The notes below the pieces were generated by a model that had not been told where the DNA came from, made no database searches, and saw only the letters and a list, made by a program, of their open reading frames with translations. A stretch of DNA of 64,000 nt from Alternaria dauci (taxonomy: Eukaryota > Ascomycota > Dothideomycetes > Pleosporales > Pleosporaceae): NCBI RefSeq assembly GCF_042100115.1, contig NC_091278.1:1860001-1924000 (forward strand). Direction: 5' to 3'. Both the position numbers and the translations under genes were made by a program. Positions 22,672 through 33,708 of this stretch are shown here, in pieces; positions within the stretch are counted from its first letter, which is position 1; each line of letters begins with the position of its first letter.

Positions 22672-24774
22672 CAGGATCGTCCGCTTCCGTGTCAAGTCGT
22701 CATTCGTATTGTTCCTCGGCCACGCTTCCCGTGTTCTTTGTTGACATATTTCATGTATCATATTCCTCAATAGTGTATTACTTGACCAACTGTAACAGCA
22801 GTACTGTGTTTCACATCTCCACGCCGCGCTTTCGGAACAACTTCCCGGTTTCTAGGATCTCCTTGTCTGGCAGTGGCTGGGCCATTTATATCAGTGTCAA
22901 ATAGCTCAATGCATCTATCAGCTCACCGGCATTTCAATCGATCCGAGACCACCTGAAACTCCGACTCGAACATGGTGATAAGCGGGCGAGAAAGGCGGGC
23001 GGACAGACGCCCCGCCATTGGCAAAGCTCGTGTGGGCTTGCACTCAGCCTGCGCTGTGACCACTCTATTCGGGCTGAACTTGACATATCCCACACAGTCG
23101 GTGATCAGCAGGACGTCCGCTTACATGTTTGTGACCTTGGCTGACCAGAAGTGAGCATATCGGAGCCCGAATAATGGACAACTGTTGTTCTTTCGGCCCG
23201 ATAGAAAGATGAATGCCGGTCGTACAGGCCTGGCGGATACACAACAGCCGGGATCGATGGTCGCTAGCCGCGCGGTACGGTAAGCCAAGTATGGAAGGAG
23301 TTTGCTAAAGCTCACGAACACTGTATTGATAGGTAACATATCTCAAAACGAGCTGTAGAAGTGACGCCTCCATGGCGTTGGTGGCAACGAATGAATCGAT
23401 GGCACGATTTGCATTCACATATGTCGCTGTTCCAGTTTTCCGATCACGAAATTGATACAGAGAAGAATATGACAAAGTCTCGCTCTTTCGTTTTCCCATG
23501 CGCGACACCGTCGGTGAGTGCCAACGGCCCGCGGCGACCCCACTTGACCCACTATGGATACCAGAGCGTGCCTAGCTCCCGCCTTCACGCCGCTCTAACC
23601 ATTTCCCAAAACCCAAGATCAAAACAGTAACATGCGCCTTACAAGTCTGGAGACGCAGTCCGCCCCACTCATGCCTTGAATCTCTCGATACTATGGAGCT
23701 GGGCATCAGATACGGCCCGGCAGCAGGGAACCGACGCGTGACCCATATCCTGCAGCATACGTAGCCCCACGACTGCCTGCTCGCTACTCTTCTACCAATT
23801 GTCGCCCTATAACCCCGCTCAACGTGGGCAAAAATGTGCCTTCATGCCTTGTTTTTCGGTCTGACGATGCATCCTTTTGTAATAACAAACCACAAGGAAG
23901 CCTCGGAGCAAGCTGCTTGCTTATTCCTGTGCGATTGGCAGCGCAGCGTGGGCGGACGACTCGCTCCGCGGAAAAGGAGCTCGGAAGTGACGCAGCTATC
24001 CAGCAATGCGATGAGGGTGATACATGTGTCCTTCCGTTCGGTTGTTGGATGTCATTTGGTGGCGATAAGTCCGCCTGAGTCAACCAATCAGCGGTTCGCT
24101 GACTTGCACATCGGTGAGCGAAAGCGACACGGCTGGAGGAACGGCTGAATACATTCCGAAGCCCAATCGCCAAGGGCAAAGTGACCAAGATTAGGAACTC
24201 GGTAGCCAACAGTTGGATTGATCCGTGAAAGAGATGAATATCGAAATATGACGAGGGTAAATGGGTGAATTCCAAATCGAGACAATGGTCTGAGCACGGT
24301 TGAAAGGCATGCGGCTCTGCAATCGGCCATCGATTGGTGGACGAAATATGGGTGGAAGCCATGAGTGTGGTGCATACATGACTCATGACTAGACGCACTT
24401 GCAGTAGGTTGCAGGACATGTGTACATCGCCAAGGTAATGCGCGGAGGTACAGGCCGTGGCTACCACTACCCATGTTGTGGCTGGAACACCACTCTTATA
24501 AGGGAAAATCTCGAGAACGATGTCGATCAAAATTGACTTGCCACAAACCATGGGGAATGGCTAAGTCATATTGATGGCCAATATGACCAACAAGCACCTT
24601 GGTAATAGTGTGAGAAAGAGGCTACTGTGTACTACTACAAGCCAAAGAAATCGTGATTATACTGCCTGTATCCTCCGAGCTTCATGGAGATCTGCTCTGT
24701 CAAGAGTCCCTCGCGATATCAAACCCCGATTCTATGAGACTATGCAGGCTCCCTCTATGGTCTCCCGGAAGTGC
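22672..24774. other. convergent spacer between coiled-coil genes A' and B'
   Basis: 2.1 kb between two tail-to-tail genes. A 255-codon frame on the minus strand (24551-23784) is open but has no recognisable family character and no neighbouring motif support. No transposon or RNA gene identified. Confidence 0.45.
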
Positions 24775-26666
24775 TCAGTCGTCGTCTCCATAAAGTGTTG
24801 AAACCAATTCGTGCTGCTTCAGATTGATAGTCTCCGGTCGGAGTTGATGTGGTAGATTCGGCGTGAACTCTGCGGTGGAGAAAGTAGACGACTGGTGCGC
24901 TAGCCATGCATCGTTGTTCGGCCAGCCGTGTGTATCGCGGCATTCAGGAGGACATGCTCCATGGTATCCAAGCGCTTGTGGATTCTGGAAACTTCCTTCA
25001 AACTCGACTGATCCTTGATTATATGGGTTGTCGTGACCAAGACTGTCATGCGGCCATGCTCTGAGTACCGGTGAAGCCCCGTGGAACGGTTCCCCTGTGT
25101 GATCCGCAATGCTCCTGTGAAGGTTGTATATCTCCCGTGGTGAAATTCGAAGCTGGTGCAGTATCCAACGATTTACTCTATCAGGTGTGCTTTCGAAGTT
25201 CACAAGGTAGTCGCTTAAAACACCACGCGTCTCATTACTCTCGCCGAGCAAGAGCAAAGGATTGCCTTCTTCAAGCCCCGGGTTGACGGGGTAATTGTCC
25301 ATGAAATCCGGTAGTGCATCGGGTATGTCAATGTAGTTACTCGTAGAGAATGTCGATTCATCGTTAGGCCGTTCTTGGAGAATGGCACCCGTCTCAGATA
25401 AATCCGTCATATCAGTCATCCAGATACCGATGAAATCAAGCGTGCCTTTCGATTGATGTAATGCGATATGCTCATCTGCAAAACTGCTGCTGCGAGGTCT
25501 GGGTATATCGGTCGATCCTAAAGACACGGTCCTTCTGTGAGAACCACCAAGTACACGAGATTTTTGGGCGTCTGGTAGGAGTTGTGCAGCATACTTTGGT
25601 AGTTGACCGATGCCAACATTCTCTCCGACTTGAGCTCCATGCAGGTGCTTATCGTCTCCAAGAGCAGCATTGTCATCGGCAGCAGAGGCTACTGACGAAG
25701 CCTCGTATTCGATTTCGGATGGCTCCTTCGCCTTAGTCACTGGTGCTATATTGAGTCTGAAGAAATGCTCAAAATTTTCTTCTAATTTGGCGTACTTTGC
25801 AACTAGTTGATGCTCTTTTGATCCAAGCATGATCTCAAGTGGTTCGTATTCTGATTCGACAGGCCCAATCTCGTCCCTTGCCGCCTGCGATGCTTCGAAG
25901 AGATGGAGCATTGTATGGTCGTCCGATGGATGGCTTCTATTGACTCTTTCGCGCATGAAATTGATAAGCATCATGTCGCATTTGGAAACGTGTTCTCTAA
26001 GTCTGTGCAGCTCCTTCCGCTTTTCCTGAACAGCAAGTCTCATTCTAATTACCTCATCTTGCTGTGCCACGAAGTCCGAAAGTTCATCTATAAAGCTAGT
26101 GTACAATCGAAGGGCCGCTGCGTTCAGGTATTCATTCCCTTCGATAGCGTTGTTGAAGAGTGTAGGGGGCCGGGGAACATCCATGGGGGGCGGAGGCGGA
26201 GGCGGCGGCGGTGGTGCGGGTAATGGTAGAACCGATGGGTAAAGTGGAATACTCTTCGGCTTGGATGGGCTTTCATGATACACATGCTCTGTTGTGTGAA
26301 GCTCGCGCGATGGTGAATCGACGGGCACAGCGTTCTCGTTGTAGCTTGATTCTTCCATTGGGCCGCATGCTTCATCAAAGCGCACTTTCTTCAGTATTCC
26401 CTTCCTAAGTGCGCATATTGAACATGGAAGTGGAGGTTCTGGCACAGGCTTTGTTGGTGTATCGTCGCGAGTGAAGCCGGCTTCATCATCGCGAAGTGCA
26501 TTAATGCTCGCTTCACGGGCAGAGCCTTTCTCATCAGAGCGCTTGGTGGTAAGACATGGCTCTTCAGGACGTGTTGAACAGCCCTTTGGATGTTAGCCCG
26601 CTACTCTGCTTCCATGGTCCATTGGTGTACCGTGATGACCTCTACAACATCCTGATGAGCCGACAT
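24775..26666 (-). CDS. polyproline/coiled-coil protein B', paralogue of A' and D'
   Basis: Unknown function. Proposed model: complement(join(24775..26583, 26631..26666)), 614 residues; the short first exon (MSAHQDVVEVIT) and 47-bp intron (donor GTACAC, branch CTAAC, acceptor AAAG) remove an in-frame TAA and are less certain than the rest. N-terminal part has a CxxC (LPCSICAL) and KKVRFDE, a good match to the PP1-docking pattern [RK]Vx F. A polyproline run (APPPPPPPPPPMDVPRPP) comes next, then the helical block from about residue 165 to 285 (AVQEKRKELHRLREHVSKCD; MMLINFMRERVN; DEIGPVESEYEPLEIMLGSK; AKLEENFEHFFRL). The shared C-terminal motif is PDRVNRWILHQLRISPREIY near residue 480. Tail ends in DDD. 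No signal peptide or membrane helix. Divergent from DUF6590 gene B, 475 bp apart. Confidence 0.78.
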
Positions 26667-27141
26667 GCCGACTGTGCGGTTAGCGCGCCGTACGATGCTT
26701 CTGCGGAACGTAGCATATACGAAGTGCCCCGCTCGACAATACTATCAGTGATGATCTGTATGTTCACCTTGTTCGGCCTAGGTAGTGAAGTAGCGAAGCA
26801 TGGAGATGGTTGAATAACGGCTGTGGTGGAGCTGGTTTCACAAGGCAGCTGTTTAAGCGAAGGCACGACCGGGGCTCTCGCTGTAGCTCGCCCCACCTAG
26901 GCACCATCCCTCTCGAGGTCTACACAGCGCTCTAGCCGCGCACTGGCGACTTCCGACATTCATATGGAATCGGTCACAAGCTTGAATCTGCAGAGACGCC
27001 ACATCGAGATGAAGCATCTCTCTCCGGGAACGAGGCTCTACCTCGATTCCGACATGCCCCGCTCTGGCATACTTGGACTATCGAGGCACACTCCTACCCT
27101 TCTCTGCTGCTTTCCGCTCATCAGGTCGCGAACATGTAGCT
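26667..27141. promoter_or_regulatory. divergent promoter region of pair B'/B
   Basis: 475 bp between start codons of the coiled-coil gene B' (-) and DUF6590 gene B (+). No clear TATA box or repeated operator seen. Confidence 0.5.
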
Positions 27142-28614
27142 ATGCCGAGCTACGGGCCTTGGACATGGTCAGCACCACATAACCGTCACTACTCATATTG
27201 GTTGGCAGATGATGGTATTACAGTGCTAGATACTCTTTGGTCGGGGCCTGCGACGGGCCCTGCTACCCCGCAAACGCCTGCAGCAGTGCAGAGTTATGAG
27301 AACACGGCAAGGTCAGTAACACGGGACAAATTACAAGCAAAGGTTTCTCAATCGATCTATAGAACTCCGCGCACTGGCGTCGACGTACCGGTGCCATTTA
27401 TACCGCAGCATCCTCAACCAAGTCTCGGCTCGTCTTCACAAGCAAACGTATCGACTTACCCATCTCGGCTGAATGACCAAAGACCATCGAGTAGACAACT
27501 ACAAGAGCCCACGGGGTCTGTCTATGACGCGACAACGGGTGGGGGAGACAACCACCGACAACAGCAACATGGTTATGACGCGGGGATAGGTAGATCGAGG
27601 AATGGGGCAGACGGAGGAACAAATTACACGACAGAACCGTACGCTTCACTGAGCGCCCAGTCATATCCTTCAGCTCATGCCTCGATGACAACTGCTTCAG
27701 TAGGTTCACCGTACCTGCAACAGAGTTACCCAGCTCAGAATAGCTACCCTTTCACTCCTTCTTCACCAAGACAATCACAGCACACAACTTCAAGTAGGGC
27801 GACGGGGCATGCCTCGCAGTATCCAGGACAACGTCGATCAGTAGCATCCCTTCCCGTCGATGTGCAATCCACTATACAAAGCAAAGATCGAAGATACATC
27901 CAGACAAACCTTAACGAAAGCTCCATCCACGAGCAGCTTGACGCCAGTATGCGACACAATACCTCAGGTAGTGATCAAAATATGCTTACATGCACCAGGG
28001 TATCGGCGGGTTGCGCAATCGTCGCGTGCGACGTTCTTTGTCACTGGCCGTGTAGGTACAATTCACCGACTGACACAACTATAGTACTGACGGAGCGCTC
28101 TTAGGTCTTCAAAATGCTTTGGACAGAACCTGCCGGCCAGATGAACCCTGGCAAGACTCGGAACTCAACACACTTTAGTACTGTACAATATGGGGAAACA
28201 GCTTTTAGTGAGATACGCCGATTCGTCGTCGTGCGCAACAAAGGTGACTTCAGCCAATGCATGTACGTAGATCTCACAAGAGATTTTACCTTTCATCAAT
28301 CTGACAACTTCGTTAGCCCTATTCAGACTTATAGAGGTCGCGGCGCTGCAAAACCAGGTCTGAGGATGAGTGATCACGGGGTCATTCATACCACGATAAC
28401 CGCACCCAACATGCTTCCAGGCGAGGCACTAACGAAATACTCAATCCAAGTACAATCCACCCAAGGTGAATACCTTGAGCCAGAAAGCCGTGTCAACTAT
28501 GGCAAGGCATACGCTGTCGAACACAACGTTAAAGTACTCGACGTGGGGATGGTGGTAGAAGGCCATCGGTATCTAATCAAGCAATACTTCGATGCTGCGA
28601 TGCAGGCAGACTAA
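27142..28614 (+). CDS. DUF6590 protein B with long Ser/Gln/Tyr-rich linker
   Basis: Function unknown. Model: join(27142..27967, 27999..28051, 28105..28262, 28317..28614), 444 residues; introns of 31, 53 and 54 bp, with the first unusually short. Start at MPSYGPWTWSAPHNRHYSYW, the Trp/Tyr N-terminal module shared by this set. About 220 residues of Ser/Pro/Gln/Tyr-rich linker follow. The DUF6590 domain: GYRRVAQSSRATFFVTGR, VFKMLWTEPAGQ, FSEIRRFVVVRNKGDFSQC, IPIQTYRGRGAAKPG, then ESRVNYGKAYAVEHNVKVLD. The intron before 'PIQTYRGRG' is in the same place and phase (2) as in A, C and D. Head-to-head with B'. Because intron 1 is only 31 bp, this junction should be treated as provisional; the flanking motif frames support it. 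Confidence 0.8.
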
Positions 28615-28909
28615 CGAAACTGAGAGCTATGCACTATACGCCAATCTCTCGACTCTTCCCTTTGTCTCTCGGATTGTCCTAAACTCGTTTACTTGGTAGG
28701 GCTGCACCATACGCAGGCCTCCGAGATCACTTTCCGTTCTTCGATTTGTCCATTTTGCCTACTTGGACCCTCACATTCATTCATAGCTATCTCTTCCGTT
28801 GTGAGCAGTTTTTTTGTATTTGCGATTTCCTCTCTGATAGCTGTTGCTGTTGCTGCGTTATATGAGGCTCCGTTTCGTAGGCTTTTTCGAGCACGTCTGG
28901 CTCACGTTA

Positions 28910-28915
28910 AATAAA
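28910..28915 (+). terminator. AATAAA polyadenylation signal after DUF6590 gene B
   Basis: Canonical AATAAA about 296 bp past the stop at 28614. Confidence 0.3.
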
Positions 28916-31599
28916 GTGAAGAGGACTGGAAGCTTTGCATCCTTGTATCAGCTCTTTGTATGGACATGTGGGACGGCTATCAGCACAAAGAAGGACTTTG
29001 GCTGTGTACTACATCTACCACCGAGTGTTCTCAATGACAGGGTCGTCTTCCTTCCGGAACATAGTCATGTCAACCGCGAAGGCCCTTGCTTGCATGCTTG
29101 AGAATATTAGTTTGGACTTGCGTAATATTGGACAAACTGTCAGTAAGCTTACCATTTTCTGTATGTGAGTTGGCTGTGTATGGTGGTTTCTCATGCTCTT
29201 CTTGCACTGGCTCGGCGATGCTCTTGCGGGCTGTGTACATTGTATCACCAGCGTCAAGAGACTGGTGGTTGTTGAGCCATATATGAAGCATATATGGTTC
29301 CTGGGCTATGGTGGCGATGGTGATTCGGTAATATTGAGTCGCCCATCGATCACCAGCGTCACTTTACATACACGTTTCTAGTTGCTTCGACATGGAAAGT
29401 TGCAAATGTGAACAAAGATGTGGATTGTTGCTATGATGAAGGACGAGCTAGTCCCTAAATCTTGTAACGTAACCTAATATTAATATGGCTTACATTTAGG
29501 AACGGTCCCAGTATTTTACCTGTCGTTTGAAGAGTCTCTAGAAGTTTGTGCATCTTCCCAGCGTGAGAATCTGGAAGGTGACTGAGCAGATCACCTGGCG
29601 CGTATCGCCGTGACATCTTTCTCTCGAATAGCGACATCCTACCTAGACAACCGCAGAGGGAGCGTTCAATCTTTCCCTTGTAGCGTGCCGAGTGCCGCAA
29701 TCGTTACCAATACATCCAGAGAGGGTCGAGCTCATCATCAGGAGACGTGTGTTAGGTGGCGAAATCCATTAATCCGTTAAGCGCTCGACGCCAGCGACAA
29801 CAAGAGATGGGGCGACACTATCACGTTAGCATTCGGCGACCTTGCAACGGGGCTGCATCGGCCGGGTGCGAGCGCGGGACGCTCCTCCCGCGCTGAGTCT
29901 CGCGGGCTCGGCTGCTGCTCCACTGCTAAGATGCGACCCGATGATCGGAACTTCACCGGAAAGCCTCAGGCACTGAAGGACCTCTATAGCGCAGAAACGT
30001 TTGCGCAAGATCTGCGTCTATCAGTGACTTTTCGGCAACTTTATTTCGACGACATTCCCCCCTCAGCAGATGTTAAAAGGTCTGGTTCCAACCGTTGCGG
30101 ATGAGCGGATGATGGGCTCGGGCAAGACATGTGAAAGTCCGCCATGTCATCATCACCGCAAGCAGCCTTCCTGCAGGCGATTGACATCCTGTCGGTTAGC
30201 TGCCTCGTCGCCTTTTCATACCTCGCTGGCCATCACCATTTGCCTTTTCCGGCACGTTCGCGACGATAAGGAACTGCAAGACATCTGTCACGCGCTACAA
30301 GCTCCAGTACCTGGACAATGAATGGCACTGACGTGCCCAGCATCTGGAGGCTACGGGCGTATCATGTCCTCGTGTGCGAAGTGCGGGGCGATGCGCATGT
30401 ACACATGCACAGGGCTGAACACGTATCATAGAATGCAGCTCTTCGATCGACTGGTATCGATGCCATCATGATAGAAGTGGTTCCAGCAGAGCCCGCTACC
30501 AAGCAAGTGAGTCTTGGATGCATGCGGTTCCAGCTGATGATTGTTTGCTTCGACTGTGCAGGCGCATGGTGTCGCTAGACTCGCGTTCATGTCACCGATG
30601 GTCTTGTTCAGCTCTGATACCTGGCCCAATTGCCGTAGAGCTAGTTCCAGGTCCCACGCCCTCGGTCGACACGTTAATTTAAGTGTGGCACACCCATGTC
30701 AGTAATGGTGTGGTTGAACACCCTGGTACCTCATGGCATACCACAGCCGGAGATTAGAAGCGCTCAAACAAGGTCTCAGACTGCGCCCTCTGGTCACCTC
30801 ATCTTCCCCAGCAGTATTCGTCCGATAAGAAAGATGGCCATACGATAGTACACAAAGCGCCCAGCTAAATATCGCATCTAGATGGGCTCCAGACTGCGCT
30901 ACATGTAGATTGTGGTATCGGCGAAGGCATGGACAATGTAGGTTTGAAGGACGCTTGGCCAGATCAGGTAGTTTGAGTGCGACACGGCATCGCGCAGAAA
31001 AGCAAGTGCAGCTGATCACTATATCGATTCCGTTGGCCGCCCCAGGCATGAGGCGTAGGCAGCACAGGCTGTTATCTGGCTTTTTTGTTTGACTCTGTCA
31101 CGTCGTTCCCCCCTATCTCATTCCAACTCTGCTGCAAGTCTCGACGTGTGATTGGTTCTCCAGGAATAGTGTCTTTCTCAGCTGATCATTGCTAGCTTTC
31201 GGATGTCAGACCGACATATCGCATGCGACTCTGAGACGCATGAGAGTGTCTGCCATGCCATGGAGCGGGGCATAGCATGTATGCTTCCAGTGGCTGGTCG
31301 AGACGCAAGACAAAGCCATAGGGCTGTGACTACGAAACCTGCAGATGCTGTATGCCCCTTTCCACCAAGACAAATAGTAAGCCCGGTCCAATGCTTTTTC
31401 GGTGTTGCAGTTATCGGTCCTAGTGCTTCTGTTAATCGCCGCTAGTGTAGCACCAGCAAGTCTTTGTTGCGACCACTCGCATCATTCTCTTAGTTCGAGA
31501 GAGTTTGAGCACTGCTGACGAGCTGTTCAGCTCAACTCCAAATAGGGAATCAGCTGGAGATGAGTTACGTGGACAAAACTTAAATTCTAAGGTTGCTCG

Positions 31600-31664
31600 A
31601 GAATTTCTTCTGATTTAGCGTACTTCTCAACTAGCTTATGCTCTTTTGATCCAAGCATGATCTC
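31600..31664 (-). pseudogene. fragment of a B'-type coiled-coil gene
   Basis: On the minus strand it reads EIMLGSKEHKLVEKYAKSEE, against EIMLGSKEHQLVAKYAKLEE in B' (25772-25836). At the DNA level the last 37 bases differ by only two. Similarity stops on both sides and no longer open frame surrounds it, so it is a remnant of a former copy. It lies on the same strand as B' and D', on the far side of the membrane-protein gene that now flanks DUF6590 gene C. Confidence 0.8.
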
Positions 31665-32340
31665 GCTTGTTCAGTTCGTGTCGAGCTACACCAGCAACGA
31701 TTTTTGGTTCTTTACTTGCCGAAAGGCTGAGGGTTAAGGCCCAACATTATGCCAGTAAGCATCAGATACTTGAAAGATACTTTTATTGTTTTTGTATCCC
31801 TTTTGTTCACAACTTGCGTAAGCAGCCAAGTCGCGAGCACATGTGCGGCGTGCTGCAGGTGTAAAGGCTGCGAGCCCGAGATTGTCTTGAATCCGGCAGT
31901 GCCCAGGAGCCATCGAAAAGCGCTCGATCTGCGATATCCATGTATATATGCACCCATATTACGATCTCTAGATGCATTAGCCTACGTTCCACGCCCGTAC
32001 ATGTATCTTCTTCAAGCTCGCAAATTGCGACGCGAAGACAGGCGACTCTGTTCTATGCTTCAACCAAACCTTGGAAGCGTGATGATACTGCCAACTGCAC
32101 ATGGGCAGGAGCTATTTCACTCGACCCTCTTCACTTCAAGTTTCGTTCTACTTCTGGGCAGATCATCTCATTGATAGATCCTACGTTGGCCTCAACATTG
32201 GTTTCGGAGCTCACAACGTCTGCAGGTTTCACTTAGAGGCCTCTTCTCCCTCTAAGCAGACGATACCGTTTCCGCATCTAACCTTAGAAGTCGCATTTTA
32301 TGACTGGCCACTTGACTACCGTGAAGAATTTCTGGAACTG

Positions 32341-33457
32341 TTAAGCAGATACTGGATGATATGCCTTATACACTTGCAACGCTCCCTCAATACTCTGAAC
32401 AAGACCAAAGAAGACAGTAAGACAAAGTACGGTAAATGCAATCCAGAATGTGTACCACTGTAATCTGTTCCTGCGATCGTACCAGAATTGAGAGATAGAA
32501 TTATGTTTCGGCTGATCGAACCTTTCTTTCAGGCTCATCAATTCATCGCGCCAATATACAAAATTTCTGGGACGACGATCATTCGAGATTATCGCATTCC
32601 TGTTCAGCAGGGAGAGGTCAGGGCAGACGGAATCTTCGCCCTGGGATCGCTGGACCTTTAGCCATCTCTGCGTGTCAACGTCTTGCCGCGGAAACAACAA
32701 ATCTAGTGTTCGGAGCGTTTCGTCGATGAAACCCTCCGGAAACAAGTTGCTATATCAGTCAACGGCGAACGTTGAAAGGACGAACAAGGACTTGCCTATT
32801 TTGATGTTGTAGAAACGTGGCATGATGGAAAATGCAAAGCTTGTGATTGTTGTCGATCAGCCGCAAGTGGTCGGCAATATTGCTGCTCCAGTGAACCTCT
32901 AGTCCGGTAAAGCGCCGCAAGTTGAATATTGTAAATTCCTCCTCAAAAGTCCAGTTGCCAGCTTCAGTCGAATCGTTGACAAAGTGGTTCGCAAGAACTG
33001 TCTTCAGGTTAAGCTGCTCGTCATTCCATGGCAAGAAACTAGGACCCCATGTCCGGTACTTTGATGGAGCTCCCACATCCACCATCGAGAACAAACGTAC
33101 CGCAAGCCGTATAGAACCTTCCGCCATATGGTTTTTAGCCTCTTCGCTTCTTTGGCGTGTGTCTAGCAGTACCAGAGATCTCTTAATCGCTTGTTTTGAT
33201 TTTCCATCTTCCAGTTGTCGAATGATGTCTATTACATCTTGATGCGCCCGTACAGTCACATGCTCGCCGCGATCGGCCTCGATCGCATTCTTACACTCAG
33301 TAGTGTAATGTTGAAAGTAAGCATCCCAAGGACAATGCTCTCGATTTTCTTTCACTGCCAGAAGTGATTGGGTGTCGGATGGCCAGAAGGCTTCAAGTAT
33401 ACTGCGCTTGTGATCGGCGTCCAGTGATCCTTCGTTAGCGCCTCCCAGAAGAGACAT
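32341..33457 (-). CDS. fungal protein of unknown function with C-terminal membrane helix
   Basis: Model: complement(join(32341..32749, 32796..33457)), 356 residues. The 46-bp intron has a GC donor (AG|GCAAGT) and TATAG acceptor; this junction is needed to join NHKLCIFHHATFLQHQN to SNLFPEGFIDETLRTLDLLF, a connection usual in this family. The C-terminus is its hallmark: FWYDRRNRLQWYTFWIAFTV leading into one membrane helix and the tail GLVQSIEGALQVYKAYHP. This is a widespread but uncharacterised Pezizomycotina family, often multi-copy and near HET or NLR genes in other genomes (from general knowledge). It stands divergent from DUF6590 gene C with 251 bp between starts, the position the coiled-coil gene holds in the other pairs. 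Confidence 0.78.
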
Positions 33458-33708
33458 GCCTACCGGTAGTTTTGGAAAACCACCTCCACGAGAGTGTAAA
33501 GCCGCTTTTTCAGTCTTCTAAGAGGCCTAATGTGTCGCGATGATTACTGTGTTCCAGCTTTGGGGAACGGTTGATTGTGTGTGTGGCTTTGGTTTCGTAA
33601 CAATGTGATGAAAGCACCAAAAAGTTGTGAATCTAATGCAAGATGTCCATCATAGTTGTCATTATATATGTATGTACTCTGCTTCTTGAACAGGATTGAC
33701 TTGTATCT
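33458..33708. promoter_or_regulatory. divergent promoter between membrane-protein gene and DUF6590 gene C
   Basis: 251 bp. TATATAT at 33663-33669 lies about 40 bp before the ATG at 33709, supporting that start for gene C. Confidence 0.45.

Larger units (their letters stand above)
28615..32340. other. 3.7-kb gene-poor region with a coiled-coil gene relic
   Basis: No intact gene found. Base composition alternates between AT-rich (29390-29500, 31560-31800) and GC-rich (29830-29950) patches. A 65-bp relic of the coiled-coil family lies at 31600-31664. No terminal inverted repeats or transposase frames recognised. Confidence 0.5.

Noticed and set aside
23784..24551. 255-codon open frame on the minus strand between genes A' and B'
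   Set aside because: Long for chance, but no domain, signal peptide or repeat structure, odd composition (His/Cys/Ser-rich), and opposite-strand frames overlap it. Not supported without transcript evidence.
28615..32340. Transposon body as the cause of the gene-poor gap
   Set aside because: No transposase, reverse transcriptase, terminal repeats or target-site duplication could be recognised by eye; a database search would be needed.
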